Positions 35,462 through 49,511 of a DNA stretch of 64,000 bases are shown piece by piece. A program made the translations under genes and the position numbers. The DNA is taken from the NCBI RefSeq assembly GCF_009649845.1, contig NZ_WJIE01000006.1:434001-498000 (forward strand), given 5' to 3'. The first letter of the stretch is position 1; the number at the start of each line of letters is the position of its first letter. Under the pieces are notes generated by a model, which worked only from the letters and a program-made list of their open reading frames with translations, searched no databases and was not told the origin of the DNA. The stretch is from Polyangium spumosum. Its GTDB lineage: Bacteria > Myxococcota_A > Polyangia > Polyangiales > Polyangiaceae.

Positions 35462-36268
35462 ATGCGCGTCACCGAAGCGAGCCTCGAGGCCCTCTCCGAG
35501 CGCCTCGCGCGCGAGACCCCCGTCGACGTCCTGCGTTTCGTGCACCGGACCTTCGGCCGGAGGGCCGCGATCCTGACCAGCATGCAGCGCGCCGGGACGT
35601 GGCTCTGCCGCCTCGCCGACCGCGCCGGGCTCGACTTCGACGTGCTCTTCGTGGACACGGGTGTCCTGCACGAGGAGACCCGAAGGACGCGGGACGAGCT
35701 CGCGCGGGCGCACACGAACCTGCGGGTGATCACGCTCTCGCCGGCCCGCACGTTCGCCGCGCAGACGGCCGAGGAGGGGCTGCTCTACCTGTCGGTGGAG
35801 GGGCAAGAGCGCTGCTGCGAGCTGCGCAAGGCGGCGCCGCTGCACGCGCAGAGGGGCCGCTACGACGCGCTCGTCTCGGCGCTCCGGCAGGGCGAAGGGG
35901 GCGCGCGCAGCAAGGTTCGTCCGGTCGGGCTCGACCTCGTGATGGGGGCGCTGCGCGTCCACCCGCTCGCGCACGTGACGAACGCGGAGCTCAACCGGGC
36001 CCTCGCGGAGGACCCGGGGGTCGTCGTGAACCCGCTGCACGCCATGGGGTTCCGGACGATCGGGTGTTTCCCCTGCACGACGCCGGTCCTGCCCGACGAA
36101 CCCGAGCGCGCCGGCCGCTGGCGGCATTTGGCGAGCGTGCAGTATTGCGGGATCAATCCCGTGGATCGCGGGGCCGCCGAGGGGGCGATCGAATTGGATG
36201 ATCGTTATGCGGAGGCGCTCGGCGCGAGCCCCTCACCCCCGACCCCTCTCCCTGCGGGGGAGGGGTGA
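35462..36268 (+). CDS. cysH: Assimilatory adenylyl-sulfate (APS) reductase type protein
   Basis: 268 residues. The PAPS/APS reductase fold is indicated by VDVLRFVHRTFG, the LFVDTGVLHEET segment and NPLHAMGFRTIGCFPCT. The cysteine pairs C118-C119 and C202/C205, which ligate the [4Fe-4S] cluster of APS-type enzymes, are all present, so APS rather than PAPS is the likely substrate. It would reduce APS to sulfite with thioredoxin. The final dozen residues (SPPTPLPAGEG) are encoded by a copy of a repetitive palindromic element, so the original C-terminus has been altered. No other sulfate-assimilation gene is adjacent. Confidence 0.85.
   Translation: MRVTEASLEALSERLARETPVDVLRFVHRTFGRRAAILTSMQRAGTWLCRLADRAGLDFDVLFVDTGVLHEETRRTRDELARAHTNLRVITLSPARTFAAQTAEEGLLYLSVEGQERCCELRKAAPLHAQRGRYDALVSALRQGEGGARSKVRPVGLDLVMGALRVHPLAHVTNAELNRALAEDPGVVVNPLHAMGFRTIGCFPCTTPVLPDEPERAGRWRHLASVQYCGINPVDRGAAEGAIELDDRYAEALGASPSPPTPLPAGEG
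36228..36268. repeat. Dispersed palindromic repeat (REP-like), copy 1
   Basis: CCCCTCACCCCCGACCCCTC, then a TCCCTGC loop region and GGGGGAGGGGT, forms a strong G/C hairpin. It resembles the copy at 38764 and lies across the 3' end of the APS reductase gene. Confidence 0.7.
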
Positions 36269-36445
36269 CAGCCCCCGCCAACTCCGCCCGCCTGTCAAGC
36301 CCGTTCTTCCTGTGGGATTACGCTCCTTTCTGGGGCGCGAAAGCCGGCGGGAGGGCCGAGCGGACCGAGAAGTTCCGGCGCGAAGGCGAGTTCGCGTCAG
36401 CTTGTGCTTGACGAATCGCCCCGCAGAGGTGATTCCGGGACGCAA

Positions 36446-37105
36446 ATGGCAGCGAGCTACTTCGACGTGGACGGCACGCTGATCCGCACGAACCTCGTCC
36501 ACCCCACGCTCTATTACGTCCTGAACCAGAACACGCCGCTGCACAGCCTCGCGAAGCTCGGCGGGGCGCTGGTGAAGGCGCCGTGGCTGGCGTGGGCCGA
36601 GACGCGCGACCGGCGTATCTTCAACGAGCTGCTCTTCACGTCCTACGGCGGGATGAGCGAGGACCGGCTCGTGGGGCTCGCGGTCGAGACGTTCGAGCGC
36701 GTGATCAAGCCCAACATCTACCCCGGCGCGCGGGACCTCGTGCAGACGAGCCTCGACAAAGGGCACGACGTGGTGCTCGTCTCGGGCGCGCTCGACTTCC
36801 TGATGCGCCTGCTCGCCGAGCACCTCGGCGCGACGGACGTCATTGCGAACCGGCTCGAGATCAAGGACCGCTTCGCCACGGGCAAGCTGCTCAGGCCCGT
36901 CGTCGCGGGGCCCGAGAAGTCACGGCTCATTCGCGAGCACGCACGCTCGCGCGGCCACGACCTCGACGAGTGCTTCGCTTACTCCGACAGCTACTCCGAC
37001 GTCCCCATGCTGAGCATCGTCGGACACCCGGCCGCCGTGAACCCGGACAGGAAGCTGTCCCTGCTCGCGAACGCCTACCACTGGCCCATCATCCACGTCG
37101 ACTGA
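36446..37105 (+). CDS. HAD-superfamily subfamily IB phosphatase
   Basis: 219 residues from the ATG at 36446. The nucleophile motif is D7 in FDVDGTL, motif II is LVSGA and motif IV DSYSDVPML. This fits the SerB/CicA-like IB branch that hydrolyses phosphomonoesters such as phosphoserine or phospholipid head groups. It lies 34 bp upstream of the LarA-like gene and may be co-transcribed; the substrate is not predictable. Confidence 0.88.
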   Translation: MAASYFDVDGTLIRTNLVHPTLYYVLNQNTPLHSLAKLGGALVKAPWLAWAETRDRRIFNELLFTSYGGMSEDRLVGLAVETFERVIKPNIYPGARDLVQTSLDKGHDVVLVSGALDFLMRLLAEHLGATDVIANRLEIKDRFATGKLLRPVVAGPEKSRLIREHARSRGHDLDECFAYSDSYSDVPMLSIVGHPAAVNPDRKLSLLANAYHWPIIHVD

Positions 37106-37139
37106 AGCGGGCGGGATTGCCGCCGAATACGAGAATGCC

Positions 37140-38759
<1,620 letters not shown>

Positions 38760-38763
38760 ACGA

Positions 38764-38821
38764 CTCCCTCACCCCGCCTCACCCCCAAGCCCCCTCTCCC
38801 TCGCGGGAGAGGGGGTTTTTT
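38764..38821 (+). terminator. Intrinsic terminator within REP-like repeat copy 2
   Basis: CCCCCTCTCCC (38790-38800) pairs perfectly with GGGAGAGGGGG (38805-38815) around TCGC and is followed by six T residues. The preceding CCCTCACCCCGCCTCACCCC matches the repeat seen at 36228. It terminates the LarA-like gene. Confidence 0.9.
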
Positions 38822-38844
38822 GTTTCGGGATTCGGGAGTTTTTT

Positions 38845-39894
38845 TCAGCGCGGGCGGGTCGCGGCGGGCAGGTCGATCTGGTCCACGCGGTCACCATAAA
38901 CGACGCCGCGAATGTACGGCTTGCCGAGGAATTCGTGCGGGAAGCCGAGCTCGATCCGGCTCACCTCGTCGAGGCGGCGGAGGTGCTCCTCGGTGAGCGT
39001 GAAATCGAGGCTGCCGAGCACGTCCTTGATCTGCGAGGCCTTGCGCGCGCCGACGATCGGCACGACGTTCGCCCCGCGCTGACGGACCCAGTTCGTCGCG
39101 ACCTGCGCCGAGCTCTTCCCGAGCTCGTCCGCGATCGCGTCCACCGTCTTCGCGATGGCGAGGTTCCGCTCCGAGAGGCGCTGCGCATTGCCGCCCGCGC
39201 GCTTCGTATCCTCGGGCGCGCCGTCGCCACGTGAATACTTGCCCGTGAGCACGCCGCCGCCGAGCGGGGCCCAGGGCGTGAGCGTGAGCCCGAACGCCTC
39301 GGCCATCGGGACGAGATCACGCTCCACCGTCCGCTCGATCAAGCTGTACTCGATCTGGAGCGCCGAGAAGGGCACATAGCCGCGGAAGCCCGCCAGCGTA
39401 TTGGCCTGCGAGACGACCCACGCGGGCGCGTCCGAGATGCCGATCGAGAGCACCTTGCCCGTGCGCACGAGGTCGTCGAGGCCGCGCATGACCTCCTCCA
39501 CGCCCGTCGTGAAATCCCACGCGTGCACCCAGAGCAGGTCGATGTAATCGGTCCCGAGCCGCCCGAGGCTCTTGTGGACCGCCTGGACCATGTTCTTGCG
39601 CGAATTGCCCGAGGCGTTCGGATCGCCGCTCGCCGTCGAGAGGGTGAACTTCGTCGCGAGCACCCAGCGGTCGCGGTTGTTCGAGATGATCTTGCCGCAG
39701 ATCTCCTCGGTATGGCCCTCGTGATACTTGTTGGCCGTGTCGAGGAAATTCCCCCCGGCCTCCGCGAACGCCGCCGCGACCTCGATGCTCGTCGCCTCGT
39801 CCGCCCCGAAACCCCACCTGTCGCCGAAGCTCATCGTGCCCAGGCACAGCTCCGACACCTTGATCCCCGTCCGACCCAAGAGCTTGTATCGCAT
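38845..39894 (-). CDS. Aldo/keto reductase
   Basis: 349 residues; the ATG at 39894 has GGAGGAATC just upstream and is preferred to one four codons earlier. The AKR catalytic tetrad is D52, Y57, K82 and H124 (LDTANKY, LATKF, LLWVHAWD). The NADP-binding C-terminal part (VPIVGARKASQIKDVL) is complete. Members reduce aldehydes and ketones, often of broad specificity. It is convergent with the LarA-like gene. Confidence 0.93.
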   Translation of the reverse strand: MRYKLLGRTGIKVSELCLGTMSFGDRWGFGADEATSIEVAAAFAEAGGNFLDTANKYHEGHTEEICGKIISNNRDRWVLATKFTLSTASGDPNASGNSRKNMVQAVHKSLGRLGTDYIDLLWVHAWDFTTGVEEVMRGLDDLVRTGKVLSIGISDAPAWVVSQANTLAGFRGYVPFSALQIEYSLIERTVERDLVPMAEAFGLTLTPWAPLGGGVLTGKYSRGDGAPEDTKRAGGNAQRLSERNLAIAKTVDAIADELGKSSAQVATNWVRQRGANVVPIVGARKASQIKDVLGSLDFTLTEEHLRRLDEVSRIELGFPHEFLGKPYIRGVVYGDRVDQIDLPAATRPR

Positions 39895-40027
39895 GATTCC
39901 TCCCACGGAGAGGGCCCTGCGTAAGCCCGATCGGGCGAGGAATCAAGGGGAAGGCCGGTTTTTGGCCTCGCAAACCGCCCGCCCCTTCCTGCTTGTCGAC
40001 ACGCGCGCTTCTGCTCACAATGCCGCC

Positions 40028-41290
40028 GTGCCTCCCGCCCTCGCCACGCGCCCGATCGAGCCGCCGAACGACCTCACGATCCCCGCGCCGGGCTCGGAGA
40101 CCGCCAAAGGCGTGCTCTCCCGCGCGCTCGGCCGCCTCTTGCCGGAGCTTTTGGGCGTGGGTCAGGGCCTCGCGCTCACGCCCGAGGCGCGCGCGGATCT
40201 CGCGGTCTTTCAAGCGCTCTGCCGGGAGGTCGCCCGGACGAACCCGGGCGCGCTCCCGAGCCTGCTCCGGCGCACGGCCATGGGCACGCTCGTTCGCTGC
40301 CTCCGCGCCCCGCGCGCCGATGCGGAGGCGCTCGCGCGCGAGCTCGTGGGGGTGTTTCTGCTGCACCTCTCGCGCGCATCGGCCCTGCCGCGGGCCATCC
40401 GTCAAAAAGCGCCGCCCGCTCGGCTCGTCTCCACGACGGCAGGCCTCTCGATCGATCTGCCCGGGGATACACGCGCCATTTCATTCGAGAATGGCGGAAA
40501 GATCGTCGTGGAGCGCGCCCTCGGGCCGAAGGCGCTCTCGCTCGAGAAGCTCGCGGCCGCGCCGCCCGGGTTTTCCCAGACGAGCGACGGCGTGACCGTC
40601 TCCCGGCCATTTTTCCCGATCGACGGGAGCACGGCGCTCGCGCTCGTCGACACGAATCCGCTCGCGATGGTCGAGGCGCACCCCGACAAGGAGGGCAATA
40701 CGATCGACCTCGGCGGCAAGGACGCGTCGGAATGGACGGGGGCGCTCTCCGCGGCGCTCGACCTCGTGCGGGATCACCTGCCGGACCTGCGGGGTGAGAT
40801 CGAGCTCTTCGTGCAGCAGATCGTGCCCGTCGGATACCACGACGAGAAGCACCTCTCCGCGTCGTACCAGGAGGCCATCGGGACGATCTACATGTCCCTG
40901 CACCCGAGCCTCATGACCATGACGGAGGCGGTGATTCACGAGTTTTCGCACAACAAGATCAACGCGCTCTTCGAGGTCGACGCCGTCCTCGAGAACGCGT
41001 TCTCGCCGCTCTACACCTCGCCCGTGCGCCCCGACCCGCGGCCATTACACGGCGTGCTCCTCGCGGTCCACGCATTCTTGCCCGTGGCGCGGCTCTACGA
41101 GCGGATGATCGAGGCGGGCCACCCGCTCGCGAAGGCGCCGGGCTTCTCCGACCGATTCGCGCGCGTGCGGCAGATCAACGCGGAGGGCGCAGAGGTCTTG
41201 CTCGAGCACGGGAAACCGACGCGGGTGGGCAAGGCGGTGCTCGACGAGATCCAGCGCTGGCATGATCATTTCGCGCGATTGAACGGCTGA
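40028..41290 (+). CDS. HExxH-motif putative metalloprotease/peptide-modification protein
   Basis: 420 residues from a GTG at 40028; there is no clear ribosome-binding site and the frame is open further upstream, so the start is uncertain. The zinc-type motif HEFSH lies at 304-308 in AVIHEFSHNKINAL, with acidic residues about 20-30 residues later. Overall the pattern resembles proteins annotated as HEXXH-motif putative peptide modification enzymes. No precursor peptide or RiPP transporter gene is adjacent. There is no signal peptide, so it should act in the cytoplasm. Confidence 0.7.
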   Translation: MPPALATRPIEPPNDLTIPAPGSETAKGVLSRALGRLLPELLGVGQGLALTPEARADLAVFQALCREVARTNPGALPSLLRRTAMGTLVRCLRAPRADAEALARELVGVFLLHLSRASALPRAIRQKAPPARLVSTTAGLSIDLPGDTRAISFENGGKIVVERALGPKALSLEKLAAAPPGFSQTSDGVTVSRPFFPIDGSTALALVDTNPLAMVEAHPDKEGNTIDLGGKDASEWTGALSAALDLVRDHLPDLRGEIELFVQQIVPVGYHDEKHLSASYQEAIGTIYMSLHPSLMTMTEAVIHEFSHNKINALFEVDAVLENAFSPLYTSPVRPDPRPLHGVLLAVHAFLPVARLYERMIEAGHPLAKAPGFSDRFARVRQINAEGAEVLLEHGKPTRVGKAVLDEIQRWHDHFARLNG

Positions 41291-41333
41291 ATCGGGTCTT
41301 CCCGGGGCGACGCGTCCCGGGGTATCGTGAGGC

Positions 41334-42842
41334 ATGCGGAACATCTTTGCTTGGCTGGGTATGGGGATCCTCGCGGGCGTCGTCGCATGCGGGGGCGGGA
41401 GCGGGACCACGGGCGGTAGCGGAGGCGGCGGCGCAGGCGGGAGCGGCGGCGCAGGCGGGAGCGGCGGCGCAGGCGGGAGCGGCGGCGCAGGCGGGAGCGG
41501 CGGCGCAGGCGGCGGCGAAGGCGGGAGCGGCGGCGGCGGCGGGAGCGGCGGCGGCGCGAGCGCGTGCGGCGACGTGGCGACGTTCGCCGATGGCCTTGCC
41601 CCGACGAAGGAGGTGCACGTCGCGACGAATGGTAACGACGGCTCGGGCGACGGCAGCGCAGGAAACCCGTTCGCCACGATCGAGCGCGCCGTCGACGAGG
41701 CGACGCCGGGGACGGCGATCCGCGTGCACGCAGGGACGTACGCGGGCGGCACGTACATCGGCAATCTCTCGGGCCAGAGCGGCGCGCCGATATGGATCGG
41801 CGGCGCGCCGGGCGAGGCGCGACCGGTGATCGAGGGGGGCAGCCAGGCGATCCACCTCTCGCGCGTGCGATATCTCGTGCTGCACGACCTCGAGGTCCGC
41901 AACACCACGGCAAACGGTATCAACGCCGACGACGGCGGCGAGTACGCGAACGCCGAGGCGAGCCGGTTTGTCGTGTTCAGGAACCTCAACATCCACGACA
42001 TCGGGCTCGGCGGGAACCAGGACTGCCTCAAGTTGTCCGGGCTCAACGACCATTTCGTGCTCGACAGCGAGTTCTCGCATTGCGGCGACGGCGGCAGCGC
42101 GGTCGATCACGTGGGCTGCCACGACGGCGTCATCGCGCGGAACCATTTTCACGACCTCGGCGCGACGGCGGTGCAGAACAAGGGCGGCGCCGAGGACATC
42201 GACATCCGCTGGAACCATTTCGAGCGGGCGGGCATGCGGCCCGTCAACATGGGCGGCTCGACGGGCTTCGAATTCTTCCGGCCGCCGCTCTCCATGTCGA
42301 GCCCGAACGCCGAGGCCCGGAGGATCCGCGTCGTCGCGAACCTCTTCGAGGGCGGTGATTGCGCGGCCGCGTTCGTGGGCTGCGTCGATTGCGTGTTCGC
42401 GCAGAACACCGTGATCGACCCGGGGAACTGGTTCTTCCGGATCCTGCAGGAGACCGTGACGGGCAGCGGATACACGTTCGAGCCGGCCCAGAATGGCAAG
42501 GTCGAGAACAACGTCTTCTATTTCCGGAGGAGCGAGCTCTCGTCGTCCAACGTCAACGTCGGGGCGAATACGGCGCCGGAGACGTTCGTCTTCGCGAACA
42601 ACCTGTGGTTCGCGCACGACGACCCGGGCAACTCGGCGCCGACCGCGCTGCCGGTGCCCGAGACGAACGGAATCGTGGGGCAGGACCCGGCGTTCGCGGA
42701 CGCGGGGAACGGTGATTACCACATCGATACGTCGAGCCCGGCGGCAGGCAAAGGCAAGGTGATCGAGGGCGCGCCGCCCGGGGACCACGACGGAAATTGC
42801 TGGAAGTCGCCGCCGAGCCTCGGCGCCTACGAGACGAAATAG
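41334..42842 (+). CDS. Right-handed beta-helix (pectate-lyase-like) lipoprotein
   Basis: 502 residues. Lipobox VVAC at about 19 is followed by a pure Gly/Ser/Ala linker (to about 75) encoded by an 18-bp tandem repeat. From about 85 the sequence shows the parallel beta-helix pattern of DUF1565/pectate-lyase-fold proteins (GNPFATIERAVDEATPGTAI, RYLVLHDLEVRNT, FVLDSEFSHCG, IRWNHFERAG). Such proteins bind or cleave surface polysaccharides. Catalytic residues cannot be assigned. Confidence 0.85.
   Translation: MRNIFAWLGMGILAGVVACGGGSGTTGGSGGGGAGGSGGAGGSGGAGGSGGAGGSGGAGGGEGGSGGGGGSGGGASACGDVATFADGLAPTKEVHVATNGNDGSGDGSAGNPFATIERAVDEATPGTAIRVHAGTYAGGTYIGNLSGQSGAPIWIGGAPGEARPVIEGGSQAIHLSRVRYLVLHDLEVRNTTANGINADDGGEYANAEASRFVVFRNLNIHDIGLGGNQDCLKLSGLNDHFVLDSEFSHCGDGGSAVDHVGCHDGVIARNHFHDLGATAVQNKGGAEDIDIRWNHFERAGMRPVNMGGSTGFEFFRPPLSMSSPNAEARRIRVVANLFEGGDCAAAFVGCVDCVFAQNTVIDPGNWFFRILQETVTGSGYTFEPAQNGKVENNVFYFRRSELSSSNVNVGANTAPETFVFANNLWFAHDDPGNSAPTALPVPETNGIVGQDPAFADAGNGDYHIDTSSPAAGKGKVIEGAPPGDHDGNCWKSPPSLGAYETK
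41431..41520 (+). repeat. 18-bp tandem repeat coding for a GAGGSG linker
   Basis: Five units of GCGCAGGCGGGAGCGGCG begin at 41431, 41449, 41467, 41485 and 41503; the first four are identical and the last differs. Each encodes GAGGSG-type hexads in the linker after the lipobox. Confidence 0.9.
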
Positions 42843-42850
42843 GGAAAGGT

Positions 42851-44602
42851 TCAGCCGCGGCGCGCGCGGCGGCGGCGGAGGGCGAAGGCGAGGCCGAGCG
42901 CGGCGGAGACGACGAGGTCCGTCGCGCCGCCCTTCGAGCGATCACCCGAGACCGTGCAGAAGCCGCTGCCCGTGATGAGGGTGCCGTCGTCCTCGGGCTC
43001 GGGCGCCACGTCGTCCGAGCCCAGGTTCGGGTCGGTCTCGCCCTCGTCGATGACGCCGTCGTGATCCGCGTCCTCGTCGCCGTCCTCGACCGAGCCGTCG
43101 TCGGTGTCGGCGTCGAGCGGGTCCGTCGTCGTGGCGCCGGCGTCGCCGTCCGGAATGCAGGTCTCGGCGGCAGGGTCCGTCGCCGGATCCGAGCAATCAT
43201 TGCCGACCTCGGTGCCGTCGAAGAGCCCGTCGTCGTCGCTGTCGGGGTCGAGCGCGTTGATGAGGCCGTCGCCGTCGGTGTCCTCGTCGTCGTCGGGCTC
43301 GTCGCCGTCGAGGATGCCGTCGTCGTCGCTGTCGGCGTCGTTCGGATCGGTCCCGAGGTCCGTCTCCTCGGAGTCGAGCAGGCCGTCGCCGTCGGTGTCG
43401 ACGGGGCAGCCCTCGTCGACCTCGCCGTCGCAATCGTTGTCGAGCCCGTCGTCGCAGACCTCCGCGGAGGGCATCCCGGGCACGGCATTACACGAGGCGC
43501 CGCCGCTGCCGTCGCAGATGAACACGCCGGCCGAGAGGCAAGCGCCGACGCCCGCGGAGCAGGCGCCGCCGAGGTCGAAGCCCTCGTCGGTCTCGCCGTC
43601 GCAATCGTTGTCGACGTCGTCGCAGACCTCCATCCCGGGCTCGCCGGGAAGGGCATTACATTGCGGCTGGTTCGGCCCGACGCAGACGACGGTGCCCGAC
43701 GCGGCGCAGGCGCCGACGCCCGCCGAGCAGGGCGTGCCATGGTCAGGACAATCGAGCACGCACGTCGAGGCGGGCGTGTTGCTCGTGTCGTTCGTGCAAT
43801 TCCAGCCCGGATCGACCGCGCAGGCCGCGGAGCAGCCGTCGCCGCTCGTCATGTTGCCGTCGTCGCACGCCTCCTGGCCGTCGAGGACGCCGTCGCCGCA
43901 GATCGGCTGCGGGATCGGGGTGCAGCTCTGCAGGAAGTGCTGGACGTTTTCGATCCACTGGTTCACCTGGGGCGCGTCGAAGAGCTGTTCGATGTCGCCG
44001 GAGAGCACGATGCAGCCTTCGCCGCTGACGAACTGCGGGTCGACGTACGCGCCCACGACCGGGATGCCGTTCAGCCGGTAGACGACGTTCTCGTCCGGGA
44101 TCGTGGAGATGTTGGCGGAGGCGTTGGTCCAGAGCAGCGGGAGCGCGTTCGGCGTGGTCGTCAAGCCGAAGACCTCGTTCGGCTCCGCGATCGCATTCGC
44201 GCTGATGCCCTGGACGCCCGAGATCTCGAACGGGTTGGTCAAGAGGGGCGCGAGGGTCGCCATCCAGTTGACCTGGGACGGGGTGCAGCAACTCCACTCG
44301 AACTGGGCGTACACGCCGCGGTCCGAGTCGAGGAACGTGGTCACCATGTCGCGCTCGGGTTGCGCGTCGGGGCCATTCATGTAGTCGAGGGCCCACAGGG
44401 TATCGAACGCGGAGAGGTCCGCCGGGACCGTCGCGCTCAGGGTCACCGTGTGTCCGAGCGCCTGGAGCCGCGTGACCGCGTTGTTGATGCCCGCATGGAA
44501 CTGACCGCCGGTCCAGACGAGGATGTCGTCCGCGCGGGCCGGCGAAGAGAGGAGGAGCGTCGCCAGAAGCGGCGCGCCCAGAATGAATGAAACGCGCTTC
44601 AT
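42851..44602 (-). CDS. Multidomain surface protein with MopE repeats and MYXO-CTERM tail
   Basis: 583 residues from the ATG at 44602. A signal peptide ends near SPARA. A domain of about 220 residues (DILVWTGGQFHAG, QVNQWIENVQHFLQS) is followed by a DUF4215-type repeat (CGDGVLDGQEACDDGN), two MopE-type repeats (EVCDDVDNDCDGETDEG and a close copy) and an Asp-rich stretch of type-3 thrombospondin calcium-binding repeats (DSDDDGILDGDE). The end has GFCTVSG, a hydrophobic helix and RRRRARRG, the layout of MYXO-CTERM sorting signals. It is probably processed by myxosortase and anchored on the outer surface. Confidence 0.88.
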   Translation of the reverse strand: MKRVSFILGAPLLATLLLSSPARADDILVWTGGQFHAGINNAVTRLQALGHTVTLSATVPADLSAFDTLWALDYMNGPDAQPERDMVTTFLDSDRGVYAQFEWSCCTPSQVNWMATLAPLLTNPFEISGVQGISANAIAEPNEVFGLTTTPNALPLLWTNASANISTIPDENVVYRLNGIPVVGAYVDPQFVSGEGCIVLSGDIEQLFDAPQVNQWIENVQHFLQSCTPIPQPICGDGVLDGQEACDDGNMTSGDGCSAACAVDPGWNCTNDTSNTPASTCVLDCPDHGTPCSAGVGACAASGTVVCVGPNQPQCNALPGEPGMEVCDDVDNDCDGETDEGFDLGGACSAGVGACLSAGVFICDGSGGASCNAVPGMPSAEVCDDGLDNDCDGEVDEGCPVDTDGDGLLDSEETDLGTDPNDADSDDDGILDGDEPDDDEDTDGDGLINALDPDSDDDGLFDGTEVGNDCSDPATDPAAETCIPDGDAGATTTDPLDADTDDGSVEDGDEDADHDGVIDEGETDPNLGSDDVAPEPEDDGTLITGSGFCTVSGDRSKGGATDLVVSAALGLAFALRRRRARRG

Positions 44603-44708
44603 TCCAGCATGCGACGATAACCCGCCGCAAATCGTCGCGTCAAGCCGAAGCGAGGAGCCGCGAGCGCGTCCTCGATCGCCATTCTCATCAGGTCGGAATG
44701 GGGGTCGA

Positions 44709-46010
<1,302 letters not shown>

Positions 46011-46143
46011 TCGCGGCGAAAGCTGGGAGAAGTCGCGCGCGCCGTCAAGCGGGCCGGGCCCGGAGGGCGCACCAGGAAAGGCGACGGGCTCGGCCGGAGC
46101 GTGCTAGGCTCGGGCCTGTACTTTTCACGGGGGCCATCGCTCC

Positions 46144-47668
<1,525 letters not shown>

Positions 47669-47697
<29 letters not shown>

Positions 47698-48625
47698 ACC
47701 TTCGCGGCGGCGCCCCTTGCGCTTCATCGCCCCCGTCCTGCTCGGCGCGGCGATCTCCATCGCTCAGGCCCCGGCGCTCGCCAGTGATCCGGCCGCGGCC
47801 GAGGCCCTGTTCCAGGTGGCCAAGGGCCTGATGGAGAAGAAAAACTACGCCGAAGCCTGCCCCAAATTCGAGGCGAGTTACAAGCTCGACCCGGCCATCG
47901 GCACGAAGCTGAACCTGGCCGATTGCCTGGAGAAACAGGGGCAGCTCGCGAAGGCCTGGGTCGCGTGGGGCGAGGCGCGGGATCAGGCCAAGCGCGAGGG
48001 CGACAAACCGCGCGAGGACCTCGCCACGCGCCGGCAAAAAGAGGTCGATCCGCGGGTGCCGCGGCTCTCGGTGCAGGTGAAGGGCAGCGTCGAGGGGCTC
48101 GTGGTCTACCGCGACGAGGTGAAGCTCGAGCCCGTCACGTTCGGCGTGCCCCTGCCGGTCGACCCGGGCAAACACGTGGTGACGCTCCGGCGCGGCAAGG
48201 ACGTGCTCAAGGAAGAGAGCGTCGAATCGAAGGAGAAAGGCAAGGACGAGGTCACGCTCGACGCGACCGACGTCCCGCCGCCGACGCCCGAGCAGATCGC
48301 GGAGGCGAACGCGCAGGCGCAAATGGGCCGGCCGGACAAACCCAAACCTCGGCCCACGACGGTCCGCCGCAGCACGGGCATGCTCGTCGGCGGGATCATC
48401 CTCGGCGTCGTCGGCGGGTTCGTCACGATCGGAGGGCTCGTCGGGGCCGGCGCCGGCGGCGACGGCGTCGCGTGGGGGGTCACGGGCTTCGGCGCCTTGA
48501 TGCTCGGCGGCGGCATCACGATGGGCGTCATCGGCAACCAGAGGGTCAAGCGCCAGCCCGAGGTGACGTACACGCCGCAGGTCTTCCTCGGGCCGGGCTC
48601 GGTCATGGTGCGGGGGCAATTCTGA
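47669..48625 (+). CDS. TPR-like/PEGA-like exported protein coupled to a kinase gene
   Basis: 318 residues. After an Arg-rich N-terminus and hydrophobic segment (signal or anchor, to about 38) comes a TPR-type pair (AAEALFQVAKGLMEKKNYAEA and KLDPAIGTKLNLADCLEKQG). A beta-strand region typical of PEGA domains follows (about 130-200), then a membrane-spanning region (GMLVGGIILGVVGGFVTIGG, GFGALMLGGGITMGVIG). Proteins of this layout often follow Ser/Thr kinase genes in myxobacteria. Probably a membrane partner of the overlapping kinase; this is inference. Confidence 0.8.
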
Positions 48626-48869
48626 CGATTGGAGGGGGCGCAATACGACGCTGGGGCTCGGCCTGACCGGCCGCATTCCTGCCTCCGTCGGCCTCGCGAT
48701 TGCATTCCTCCGCTGAAACTTCCGCGGCGTCTCCGTCGAGGCCGCCTGCGCCCGTTCCCGGCGGCCAGCCCCGTCCGCGGCCTCGTGTGCTCGTTTTGAG
48801 AGGCTCTCGCTCGAAGGATGAGCGAAAAGGACTTGCGACCACGCGACGCGATCCAAACATTCGCTGGCA

Positions 48870-49511
48870 ATGGTCGCCCTAGCTCCGTCCACGGTAGAGC
48901 CCGGCCCCGATTCCTCCGCCCAAGACGACGAAGAAGCCACGCAGCCGAGGCTGCGCGCCGTCTCGACGCCGCCGCCCGAATCGGCCGTCCGCAAGGTCGC
49001 GCCGCCGGCGGAGCGCAAGAAGGACCCGTACATCGTGCTCGTGGGGCTCGACCTCTCGGAGCCGGGCGGCCGGGCCTGGCGATTCGCGTTTGATCTGGCG
49101 GAGCTGCGGGGCGAGGAGACCGAGATTCACGCCGTGGTGATCGGGGCGCGCGGCATGGCGCCGCAAATCAAGGACGTGGCGACGCCGCGCGTGTCGACCT
49201 CCCACGCGAGCGAGGCGAAGCTGCCGCCTTTGAAGGTGCTCGAACATCGCTCCGCGGGCGGGCAGGCGCGGCTCATGGCCATGCATTACCGGGACGGACG
49301 GCCGGACAAGGCGATCGTGAATCTGGCGCACGAGATCGGGGCGGATCTCATCGTCGTGGCGAGCCATCCGCCGAGCCGGCTCGAGCGCCTCTTCGGCGGC
49401 CCGCTCGCCGATCGTATCGCGCGCAATGCCCCGTGCCCCGTGGTGATCGTCCGCCCGAAGCGCGACGAGGACGACCCGGGCGTCGATCAATACGACCCGC
49501 GCCTGCGTTAA
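48870..49511 (+). CDS. Single-domain universal stress protein with N-terminal extension
   Basis: 213 residues. About 50 polar N-terminal residues precede a USP domain (YIVLVGLDLSEPGGRAW, IVNLAHEIGADLIVVASHPP, ERLFGGPLADRIARNAPCPV). The ATP-binding GxxGxxxxG signature is imperfect (SHPPSRLERLFGG), so nucleotide binding is uncertain. The 4-base end of the gene overlaps the stop codon of the convergent gamma-glutamyltransferase gene. Confidence 0.85.
   Translation: MVALAPSTVEPGPDSSAQDDEEATQPRLRAVSTPPPESAVRKVAPPAERKKDPYIVLVGLDLSEPGGRAWRFAFDLAELRGEETEIHAVVIGARGMAPQIKDVATPRVSTSHASEAKLPPLKVLEHRSAGGQARLMAMHYRDGRPDKAIVNLAHEIGADLIVVASHPPSRLERLFGGPLADRIARNAPCPVVIVRPKRDEDDPGVDQYDPRLR

Noticed and set aside
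34467-35576. Plus-strand frame opposite the ArsA-type ATPase
   Set aside because: Shadow of the minus-strand gene, which has Walker A and the DAPATGH motif.
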